Part shown: positions 57,031-64,000 of the stretch, piece after piece
Numbering within the stretch: the stretch's first letter is position 1
Layout of the letters: every line of letters starts with the position of its first letter
Origin: Lachnoclostridium sp.
GTDB lineage: Bacteria > Bacillota > Clostridia > Lachnospirales > Lachnospiraceae
Direction: 5' to 3'
Assembly: GCA_021770065.1 (NCBI GenBank)
Contig: JAETRR010000019.1
Location: 1-64,000 of the forward strand
Length of the DNA: 64,000 bases
Made by a program: the position numbers and the translations under genes
The notes under the pieces: generated by a model
The model's input: the letters and a program-made list of their open reading frames with translations, nothing else
Databases searched by the model: none
Told to the model about the DNA's origin: nothing

Positions 57031-58266
57031 ATGACCAAACCCAAATCCTACATGTTTGCCGTTCCGTCCCGGCCCAGAGACATCGAAGACTCGGATCTTA
57101 TCCTGGAACGTCTTCACACAGCCGGTGCCTTCCAGCTCTTATCGGAACGCATGGAAGAAGAAACGCTGTATCTGGAGATCAACTATAGGGGTGAACACTA
57201 TTCTGCCGAAATTTATCCGTCGGATTTTACCCTTCCCGAGCTTTACCGCTGCCAGCATCTGTTTCCCGACGTAGACGCGGAGGCCGTTCAGGCTGCCCAG
57301 TTCGGTCTTGCCGTAGAAATGGAATTCGGCCCGGATCCCCTTGTCTCATATCATCTTCAGTTAAAACTGATCTGCGCCCTGCTGCCGGATGTTCTGGCCG
57401 TTCTGGACGACAGCTCAGAAAAAATATTGTCGGGCCGCTGGGTGGTTCTGGCCGCCCAGTCTGCCGTTCCTCCCTCTCCGCGCTATCTCTTTACTGCCCA
57501 GGCAGTTTCCGGGGATGAGGATGACTGTGTCTGGCTTCATACACACGGCCTCAACCGCTGCGGCCATCCCGAACTTGAGGTTCTGAATTCCGGCAGGGAA
57601 ACGTATCAGACCCATTACAATACCCTGGAGACACTGGCCTGCCGTCTGCTGGACGAAGAAAAAACTCCGGAATATAAAGAGCCCTTTTTCCTTGCCTATG
57701 TGGCCCAGGGCATTCCCCTGGTGGTAACGCTGGTTGACTGGGAGGAAGCCGTTTCCTGCTATCCCCCGGATATGCTGGGCGGAAAAAAGGATCGGGAAGA
57801 GGGACACAACGAAGATACCTGCGCCATCTTCGTATATCCGAACCAGGAAAGCTTTAAAGAGGGAAAATACTCCTCTCTCGCCATCTATGATGACATTCTG
57901 AAGGAGAATCCCATTTATATGCTTTCCACCTCGGAAACCAATCGAATGAAAGCTCTGGCCGCAGAGCGCATAGAATATCTGTTCCGGGCTTTTTCAGACA
58001 AGAACAATCACCTTCTGGTTAAGATCGGCCTTCTTATGGATGAACCTCATCGGACAGATTCCAGCGAGAGGGAGCATATCTGGTTTGAAGTGACTGATAT
58101 ACAGAACGGGCGCATCACCGCAAAGCTTACTCAGGAGCCTTACTATATTGAGGGAATTCATGAGGGGCATATCGGCACTTACGATCCGGAAGAAATTACA
58201 GACTGGCTTATCTTTACGCCGGAGCGCAGGCTTACCCCTGACGACGTTTACATTCTTTCTCTCTGA
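57031..58266 (+). CDS. DUF4026/DUF2314-domain protein
   Basis: 411 residues, no signal peptide or membrane segment, so cytoplasmic. Most of the chain fits DUF4026 (YMFAVPSRPRDIEDSDLILERL..., PDPLVSYHLQLKLICALLPDVLAVLDDSS..., WLHTHGLNRCGHPELEVLNS). The last about 70 residues match DUF2314 (EHIWFEVTDIQNGRITAKLTQEPYYI...GHIGTYDPEEITDWLI). Function unknown. GGAGG precedes the ATG. It follows tRNA-Ser and is convergent with the heptad-repeat gene. Confidence 0.8.
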   Translation: MTKPKSYMFAVPSRPRDIEDSDLILERLHTAGAFQLLSERMEEETLYLEINYRGEHYSAEIYPSDFTLPELYRCQHLFPDVDAEAVQAAQFGLAVEMEFGPDPLVSYHLQLKLICALLPDVLAVLDDSSEKILSGRWVVLAAQSAVPPSPRYLFTAQAVSGDEDDCVWLHTHGLNRCGHPELEVLNSGRETYQTHYNTLETLACRLLDEEKTPEYKEPFFLAYVAQGIPLVVTLVDWEEAVSCYPPDMLGGKKDREEGHNEDTCAIFVYPNQESFKEGKYSSLAIYDDILKENPIYMLSTSETNRMKALAAERIEYLFRAFSDKNNHLLVKIGLLMDEPHRTDSSEREHIWFEVTDIQNGRITAKLTQEPYYIEGIHEGHIGTYDPEEITDWLIFTPERRLTPDDVYILSL

Positions 58267-58277
58267 AAGCCAAAGGA

Positions 58278-58361
58278 GGGGGCACAGTAAGCAGGCAGAA
58301 TATACGCAAACCATCCGAACACAGAATATGGAAAAGGCTGCCGGCTTACTGCGGCAGCCCC
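58278..58361. terminator. Convergent terminator, shortened relative of the 173-base elements
   Basis: AGTAAGC pairs with GCTTACT and GGGG with CCCC at the ends; the core ACCATCCGAACACAGAATATGG at 58311-58332 matches the core near 29418 and the inverse of 51497-51520. Confidence 0.7.
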
Positions 58362-58368
58362 TTCTCTG

Positions 58369-60942
58369 CTATTTTTCGATTCCTGCGGTTTTATAGATGA
58401 ATCTTACATTTCCTTCTGCTTTGTCGGAAATCCCCGCAAAGGACTGATAAGCTCTTGCTGCACTCTTCACGCCCTCAAAGCGGTCTGACAGCTCCCTGAG
58501 ATCTCCGTTGAATTTATCTGTAAGCTTCTGTATGCCTTCATCATTAAACTCAATCGTTCCGTCCCGGAGTTCCTCCGAACCGTCCCGAAGCTCTTCCACG
58601 CCGTCACGAAGTTCCTGTCCGCCGTCTTTGAGTTCGCTTGTTCCGTCCCGGAGCTCACCCGTTCCGTCCCGGAGCTCGCTTGTTCCGCTCTTCAGTTCGC
58701 TTGTTCCGCTCTTCAGCTCACTTGTTCCGCTTTTCAGCTCGCTTGTTCCGCTCTTCAGTTCACCTGCGCCGTCCCGAAGCTTCCCTGCTCCGTTACTGAG
58801 CGCATCGATTCCGGAATTCAGCGTCGGTGCATTTTTCATCAGCTCCTGTACTCCTGCGTAGATCTGATCTACACCCTGGGTATAACTCCCTACGCCCATA
58901 TAAACCTGATATGCTCCCTCTAACAGCTGCAATGTGGACTTTGTCATCTCTATCAATTGCAGTTTCTGCTTTAACTCTGCTATAGCTGCCTGGGCATCCC
59001 CGGCCTGAGAGGACTGAACAAGTACTGTCTGTCTCTCGCTGACCTCTGCCCAAGGTTCTGCTTCCCGGTTCTCTTCTTCCGAAACTACCTCTGCAGACAC
59101 CTGGCTGTTTTCCCGGGATGCCGGTTCCTGTACTTCTTGTACTTCTTGTACTTCTTGTTTTTCTTGTACTTTCTGCTCCTGTGCTTCCGATTCCTGTGCT
59201 TTCAATTCCTGTGCTTCCGATTCCTGCACTTCCTGTTTCTGCACTTCCTGTTTCTGGTCTTTTGTTTCCTCCGGAATATTTCCGCTTTCAGCCGGAACCT
59301 TCTCCACATCCTGCGGCTGCTGCTTTTGAGGCTCAGCCGCTTCCGTATCCGCACCGGCAGGCTGCTCTTCCTTTTCTGCCGGCTCTTCTGATACCGCCGG
59401 TACTTCTTCCTTCTGTTCTTCCTCTGCGGCTTTGTCTGCCGGGAGTTCTTCCGGTGCCATCCGGGATGCAAGCCCCGGCATACTTGCTTTGAGTGTATCT
59501 GCCAGAACATTCAGCTTCTGAATGCCTGCTTCAATCTCGGCACAGAACTGCTCCGGCGTCTTTCCCGAAGGATCCAGTGTTGTGACGCCATATGCCGAAA
59601 AACCTGCAAGCTGCGCATTGGCAAGCTGAAGCAGTCCCTCATACACGGCTTTGGCTCCCTGGTTCAGCTTTGTATCATTCTGGGTGAGCTGCCCCAGGCC
59701 GTCCGCCAGCTGCTTCACGCCCGCAAACAATGCCCCGGCTCCGCTTTTCAGTGTTCCGATTCCGTTATACAGTTCTCCGGCTCCGCTGTACAGTTCCGTG
59801 GCTCCGACGTTCAATTTCCCGGCCCCGTCATCCAGATCTTTTGCTCCGTTATCCAGCTTCCCGGCCCCGTCATCCAGATCTTTTGCTCCGTCATCCAGTT
59901 TCTTTGCTCCATCGTCCAGCTCGTCAATTCCGTCCGTCAGCTCACCGGTTCCGTCGTACAGTTCCAGCACGCCGTCATACAGTTCAGCCGTTCCATCCAT
60001 GAGCTCATTCATGGCATCCTGCAGCTCATCCATATCCGCAGACAGATCATCCATCTTTTCCTGCGTGTCTATATCCATATCTCCAAAGATCTCGTTGGCT
60101 GCCACAGTCAGCGTAGCTGCCAGTTCAAAGTCTGTCACATCCGCCGTCAGTTCTACATAGTCGGGAATATTAAGCTCTTCCACATCGAAATCCTCGCTCC
60201 CGATGTCCAGATTCTCCTTCAGTCCCGGCATTGCATATCCCATTATAATCGTGCGCTCTCCGTCGTTGACGACCTTTCCGTTGGACACTTCAATATTGCG
60301 GAAGTTTTCATTATCCAGAACCAGGCTGGTAATGACTGCGAACGGTACATAAAGCTCCTCTTCTTTCTCTCCCACAGCCACCGTTTCCTTCTGCCGGTTG
60401 GTATAGTCGAAGCGTATTTTCACCTTTCCGCTCTGGCCTGCCAGTTCATCGGGAGAAACGGTTCTGCCGTTTAACTGATATGTCACTTTCAGGTCTACCG
60501 GAAGCTCCTTCTCTATACTGCCCTGATAATAAATGTCATTGCCGGCAGCATCCCATACACCCAGGGAACCTTCCTTTTGTTCAAAACTCTCCGTTCCCTT
60601 TACATTGATAATGTCTGTAAGCTCTGTGCTGTCCTCCAGAGTTTCGCTTCCCATTGCATTCTTCAGCCAGTCACTGACAATCAGCTTCTCGGGGGAGCCG
60701 TCCGCATTTGCAATCACATAGACGGTTTCCTCCTTGGCAAGCTGCCCCCGATCCTTGTCAGACAGCTCTGCCACGGCAGTTTTCGCCACCGGTTCCAGGC
60801 TTTCCACTACTGACAGGGCATTTTTGCTGATCCAGCTCTTCGGCTCCTCGGCCCGGGCCGGGATTTGGATGCTGCTGCCCGCAAGAAGCACAGTCATTGC
60901 CACTGATACGCCTTTTTTCCATTTATTCTGTAATCTCTTCAT
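58369..60942 (-). CDS. Exported Leu/Gly heptad-repeat (YhgE-like) protein
   Basis: 857 residues. Signal peptide (GVSVAMTVLLAGSSIQIPARAEE), an N-terminal conserved region (to about 295), a first block of XXXLXXG heptads (about 300-420: ELYDGVLELYDGTGELTDG...), a Glu/Gln/Val-rich low-complexity stretch (about 500-640) and a second heptad block (about 735-820: ELKSGTSELKSGTSELRDG...), encoded by 21-base tandem repeats at 58568-58800. Heptads of this type occur in YhgE/Pip-like proteins next to MMPL transporters. It starts at the ATG at 60942, seven bases from GGAGGT, six to twelve bases after the MMPL gene, so they are one unit. Confidence 0.82.
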   Translation of the reverse strand: MKRLQNKWKKGVSVAMTVLLAGSSIQIPARAEEPKSWISKNALSVVESLEPVAKTAVAELSDKDRGQLAKEETVYVIANADGSPEKLIVSDWLKNAMGSETLEDSTELTDIINVKGTESFEQKEGSLGVWDAAGNDIYYQGSIEKELPVDLKVTYQLNGRTVSPDELAGQSGKVKIRFDYTNRQKETVAVGEKEEELYVPFAVITSLVLDNENFRNIEVSNGKVVNDGERTIIMGYAMPGLKENLDIGSEDFDVEELNIPDYVELTADVTDFELAATLTVAANEIFGDMDIDTQEKMDDLSADMDELQDAMNELMDGTAELYDGVLELYDGTGELTDGIDELDDGAKKLDDGAKDLDDGAGKLDNGAKDLDDGAGKLNVGATELYSGAGELYNGIGTLKSGAGALFAGVKQLADGLGQLTQNDTKLNQGAKAVYEGLLQLANAQLAGFSAYGVTTLDPSGKTPEQFCAEIEAGIQKLNVLADTLKASMPGLASRMAPEELPADKAAEEEQKEEVPAVSEEPAEKEEQPAGADTEAAEPQKQQPQDVEKVPAESGNIPEETKDQKQEVQKQEVQESEAQELKAQESEAQEQKVQEKQEVQEVQEVQEPASRENSQVSAEVVSEEENREAEPWAEVSERQTVLVQSSQAGDAQAAIAELKQKLQLIEMTKSTLQLLEGAYQVYMGVGSYTQGVDQIYAGVQELMKNAPTLNSGIDALSNGAGKLRDGAGELKSGTSELKSGTSELKSGTSELKSGTSELRDGTGELRDGTSELKDGGQELRDGVEELRDGSEELRDGTIEFNDEGIQKLTDKFNGDLRELSDRFEGVKSAARAYQSFAGISDKAEGNVRFIYKTAGIEK

Positions 60943-60954
60943 ATTCATACCTCC

Positions 60955-63042
60955 TCAGACATTTTTACACTTTTTTGGCCGGAAGCCGGCACTCGTTGCA
61001 CAAATAACTTTATCAAACACCAGGAACATGGCCGGAAGGATAAAAGCTACCGCCAGAAGGCTCACAATAGCCCCCCTTGCCATCAGCGCGCACAGGGAAC
61101 GTATCATATCCACGTCCGAATACAGTGCCACGCCCAGAGTTGCCGCAAAGAATCCCAAAGCGCTTACAATAACCGACGGAAGGGATGTCGCCAGGGCTGT
61201 GGAAATAGCTCCTGTCCGATCCTGCCCCATGAACCGTTCCCGTTTATACCTTGTTGTCATCAGTATTGCATAGTCCACAGTTGCTCCAAGCTGAATGGTA
61301 CTGATGCAGATGGGTGCAATAAACGGAAGGGATGTTCCCGTAAAATGGGGAATTCCCAGATTGATAAAGATAGCAAACTCTATCACCGCCACCAGAATTA
61401 CCGGCAGGGAGATACTTTTCAGCACCACCGAAATAATTACGAAAATCGCAATAATGGAAATGGTATTGACCACCTGGAAATCCCGGTCTGTAATCTCTAT
61501 CAGGTCTTTGGTACAGGGCGCTTCCCCAATCAGCATCCCTGTCTCGTCATATTTTTTCATAATGTCCTGGAGCTTTTGAATCTGCCCGTTTACCTCATCC
61601 GTAGCCGTACTGTACTTGGACTGTATCAGCAGAAGCTTCCAGTTCTCACTCTCCAGCTCCTCCCTTGCCTTATCCGGTATCATCTCATCCGGAATCCTGG
61701 AGCCGACAGCCGAATCCATACCAAGGGCAAATTCCACGCCATCCACTTCTTTCATTTCCGCCACCATATTTTTTACATCTTTCGCGGAAACATTTTTATC
61801 GAGCAGTACCATATGAGTGGCTCCTGCCGAAAACTCGTCTTCCAGCTTGTTTGTGGCCTGTACATAGCCCATGTACTCCGGAAGGGAGCCGCCCAGGTTG
61901 TAGTAAACCTCGTCTCCTGCCTTGTCATAGCCGTAATATGCTGCCGGAAGAATCAGCACAAACAAAACCAGAAACAGCGGGTAGCGTTTAATCACAAACC
62001 TTACAACTTTTCCAAAGTCCGGCATCAGCGGACGGTGCTTTGTCTTTGCAATAAACTTATCAAGAACCAGAATCATAGACGGCAGAATGGTTACACAGCC
62101 AATCACGCCAAACACCACGCCCTTTGCCATCACAAGCCCCAGATCCAGTCCCAGCGTATAGCTCATAAAGCAGAGTGCGATGAAACCTGCCACTGTTGTG
62201 ACTGAGCTTCCTACCACCGAGGTTATGGTTGCCTTAATGGCATGGGCCATAGCCCGCTTTTTGTCCCCGTCAAACCGTTTCTGCTGCTCCACATAGCTGT
62301 GCCACAGGAAAATGGAATAATCCATAGTTACTGCCAGCTGAAGTACCGCCGCCAGAGCCTGAGTAAGAAATGAGATTTCCCCGAAAAATATATTTGTTCC
62401 CATGTTCAGCAGAATTGCCATCCCGATGCTGACCAGAAAAATAAGCGGAAGGGCCAGGCTGTCCAGAAAGGCTGTCATTACGACACTGGAAAGCACTACT
62501 GCCAGAACCACATAGATAATTTCCTCGCGTTCACACAATTCCTTCAAATCAGCTACCATGGCTGTCATGCCGGATACAAAGCACTGTTCTCCTGCCAGCT
62601 CCTTAATCTGAGCCGCTGCATCCAGGGTCTCATCCGCCGAGGTGGAGGTCTCAAAGAAAACCGCCATCATGGTCGCATTTTCAGAATTGAAGATATCATA
62701 GTATTCATCCGGAAGGATCTCCATGGGCACGGAAAGATCCATAAAACTGTCATACCACAGTACGGTTGCCACATGATCAACTGCCTCGATCCGTTCCCTG
62801 AGCTCTGACACCTCCTTGTTTTCCATTCCTTCTATAATAACGAAGGAAAATGCCCCCTTTCCGAACTCATCCATCAGAATGTCCTGGCCTATCATGGTTT
62901 CAATATCCCCCGGCAGATAGGTCAGCATATCATAATTAATCCGTGTTGCCGCCATTCCAAGCACCGACGGGATCATCAGAGCCAGTGTCAGTATCAAAAT
63001 GGGGATACGAAGTTTTACAACCCCTTTTCCAAATTTAATCAT
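60955..63042 (-). CDS. MMPL/RND-family membrane transporter
   Basis: 695 residues with about 12 membrane segments in two halves, each with a large external loop after the first helix (TRINYDMLTYLPGDIETMIG...; YNLGGSLPEYMGYVQATNKLEDEF). Inner motifs include TMDYSIFLWHSYVEQ and ATVDYAILMTTRYKRER, the intramembrane Asp-Tyr pair needed for proton coupling. Such proteins move lipids or hydrophobic compounds. It lies downstream of a DUF308 gene and upstream of the heptad-repeat gene, with a TetR regulator at the head. Confidence 0.9.
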   Translation of the reverse strand: MIKFGKGVVKLRIPILILTLALMIPSVLGMAATRINYDMLTYLPGDIETMIGQDILMDEFGKGAFSFVIIEGMENKEVSELRERIEAVDHVATVLWYDSFMDLSVPMEILPDEYYDIFNSENATMMAVFFETSTSADETLDAAAQIKELAGEQCFVSGMTAMVADLKELCEREEIIYVVLAVVLSSVVMTAFLDSLALPLIFLVSIGMAILLNMGTNIFFGEISFLTQALAAVLQLAVTMDYSIFLWHSYVEQQKRFDGDKKRAMAHAIKATITSVVGSSVTTVAGFIALCFMSYTLGLDLGLVMAKGVVFGVIGCVTILPSMILVLDKFIAKTKHRPLMPDFGKVVRFVIKRYPLFLVLFVLILPAAYYGYDKAGDEVYYNLGGSLPEYMGYVQATNKLEDEFSAGATHMVLLDKNVSAKDVKNMVAEMKEVDGVEFALGMDSAVGSRIPDEMIPDKAREELESENWKLLLIQSKYSTATDEVNGQIQKLQDIMKKYDETGMLIGEAPCTKDLIEITDRDFQVVNTISIIAIFVIISVVLKSISLPVILVAVIEFAIFINLGIPHFTGTSLPFIAPICISTIQLGATVDYAILMTTRYKRERFMGQDRTGAISTALATSLPSVIVSALGFFAATLGVALYSDVDMIRSLCALMARGAIVSLLAVAFILPAMFLVFDKVICATSAGFRPKKCKNV

Positions 63043-63079
63043 AATGTCCTCCTGTTCTAAGCTGCTGCCAGATTCTTTT

Positions 63080-63649
63080 TTATCCTTCCATGCTGTGCTT
63101 CCTGCGCTGCTTCTGTGTTTTTATCGTGTAAACCGCTACATACAAGTTCAGCAGCCCCTCCATCAGAAGCGTAATCCCCAGAAGAACCATAGCCCCGGAA
63201 ACTCCGGCGCTTCCGAATGGATCAATGATAATCAGAAGCCCCAGAACACTGGCCAGCACTGCCGCCGCTCCAATCAGCCACCACTGCTCCAGGCCGAAGC
63301 GTCTGGCGTCAATGGCTGTCTGTATCTTCAAAAGTCCGTCCGTCAGAATTACAATGCCCAGGATCAGATTAAAAAAACGCAGGACGCTTCCGCTGCGAAA
63401 CAGCATCAAGATGCCGATGATCACTGCCAGTATTCCTCCCGCCAGGTCAAACTGAAAAGCCAGGCGGTACAGATCATCCGACAGATAGCCGCATATTTTA
63501 AATGCTCCGCACACCACAAACAGAACTCCGATTCCCTTGCATATAAGCTCTGCGGAAACCTCCGGACAAAGAATTAACAAAATACCGGCGATACAAAAAG
63601 CAGCAGATGTTGCCGCATAGCCTCCCTTTGCTATTCGAACTGTTGACAT
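63080..63649 (-). CDS. DUF308 (HdeD-like) membrane protein
   Basis: 189 residues with six hydrophobic segments in three pairs and the repeated GI..ILFGI-type pattern (ICKGIGVLFVVCGAFKICGYL, GGILAVIIGILMLF, LLGITLLMEGLLNLYVAVY). Start at the ATG at 63649 with GGGAG upstream; 28 further open codons upstream lack a site. It shares the unit with the MMPL transporter (37-base gap). Molecular role unknown. Confidence 0.82.
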   Translation of the reverse strand: MSTVRIAKGGYAATSAAFCIAGILLILCPEVSAELICKGIGVLFVVCGAFKICGYLSDDLYRLAFQFDLAGGILAVIIGILMLFRSGSVLRFFNLILGIVILTDGLLKIQTAIDARRFGLEQWWLIGAAAVLASVLGLLIIIDPFGSAGVSGAMVLLGITLLMEGLLNLYVAVYTIKTQKQRRKHSMEG

Positions 63650-63816
63650 TCTTTTCACTCCCTTCTCTCTATGGTCTCTATTGTAACCAAAAAGGCTTTT
63701 CCATGAAACGGGCAGAAAAAGAGCGGTATACAAAATTCGTACACCGCTTTCTTATTAACCAAAATTCAGACAAAAAGGCTTATCTGCCCAAAAACGCCTC
63801 ATTACCTCCACAGGCT

Positions 63817-64000
63817 TTACTGTTTTTTCTTTCCGGCTCTCTGCCGTCCCTTTTCCATGGCTGCCGATATGCTTCCCTCCAGCAGAGCTCCCAGGCTTCG
63901 AATCATCTGCTCCGGATCTGCCTTCATTCCTTCCCCGACCCAGCCCAGCACCATTCCTGACAGGCCGCATTTATAAAAATGAATGATCAGCTCCCGGTCA
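63817..64000 (-). CDS. TetR-family regulator, C-terminal part (runs off the window)
   Basis: The visible 60 residues (DRELIIHFYKCGLSGMVLGWVGEGMKADPEQMIRSLGALLEG..., ending RAGKKKQ) match the C-terminal ligand domain of TetR regulators of the type placed before YhgE/MMPL genes. The DNA-binding part lies beyond 64000. It probably controls the DUF308-MMPL-heptad genes downstream. Confidence 0.78.
   Translation of the reverse strand, partial: DRELIIHFYKCGLSGMVLGWVGEGMKADPEQMIRSLGALLEGSISAAMEKGRQRAGKKKQ

Noticed and set aside
58568-58800. Non-coding minisatellite
   Set aside because: The 21-base repeats stay in frame and encode the XXXLXXG heptads of the exported protein.

Overview
The window looks like a chromosomal segment of a low-to-moderate GC, Gram-positive anaerobe of the Bacillota, most like Lachnospiraceae. 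The evidence is strong GGAGG ribosome-binding sites, sigma-A-type promoters (TTGACA-17-TATAAT), clostridial-type ribosomal proteins, an L10-leader attenuator, GntP, FIST, DUF5711 and DUF4026 proteins, and anaerobic flavin/Fe-S catabolic enzymes. This taxonomic call is inference from protein character, not from a database search. Most genes lie on the minus strand.

Layout. 1-1.4 kb: AT-rich accessory end with a short direct-repeat cluster and two hypothetical genes. 1.4-6.2 kb: the str operon (rpsL-rpsG-fusA-tuf, minus strand) with its own consensus promoter before rpsL and another before tuf. 6.2-10.9 kb: an MBL-fold hydrolase, an ECF sigma factor with an RsgI-like PepSY anti-sigma protein, and an orphan dihydrolipoyl dehydrogenase. 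11-29.3 kb: a catabolic island lying between rpoC and rpsL, genes that are adjacent in most Bacillota. 29.5-41.7 kb: the rpmG-secE-nusG-rplK-rplA / rplJL / rpoBC region, with two small membrane-protein genes between rplL and rpoB. 41.9-46.1 kb: IclR regulator, aldehyde dehydrogenase plus FIST sensor, DtxR regulator. 46.1-49.2 kb: CvpA, DUF5711 and a LysM membrane protein. 49.5-56.6 kb: split transketolase, a membrane glycosyltransferase, recR-ybaB-dnaX and phosphofructokinase. 56.8-58.3 kb: tRNA-Ser and a DUF4026/DUF2314 protein. 58.4-64 kb: TetR, DUF308, MMPL transporter and a giant Leu/Gly heptad-repeat exported protein.

The catabolic island is the main accessory content. Three transcription units carry LacI-type boxes (GCAATCGTTTGC twice, GCAAACATTTGC once). 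One encodes two tail-like proteins, two SMP-30 lactonase-like proteins and a GntP permease. A second encodes a TIM-barrel isomerase, an SDR, a four-protein flavin/Fe-S dehydrogenase, a creatinase-like M24 protein, a DapA-family lyase and an acetyltransferase fused to a sensory-rhodopsin-transducer (ASRT) domain. A third encodes a proline racemase/hydroxyproline epimerase and a LacI regulator. Together they suggest breakdown of a proline-, imino-acid- or sugar-amine-type compound that I cannot name from sequence alone.

Two families of structured repeats stand out. One (about 106-108 bp, two copies plus two copies) forms a two-stem hairpin whose paired bases change together between copies while its mismatches stay fixed; it abuts the ribosome-binding sites of lpd and the DapA-family gene. 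The other (173 bp twice, plus a shorter copy) sits at gene 3' ends. Two essential ribosomal genes look damaged: rpsG lacks its first about ten codons, and rplJ is cut short and fused directly to rplL without the rplL ATG. Assembly error must be excluded for both.
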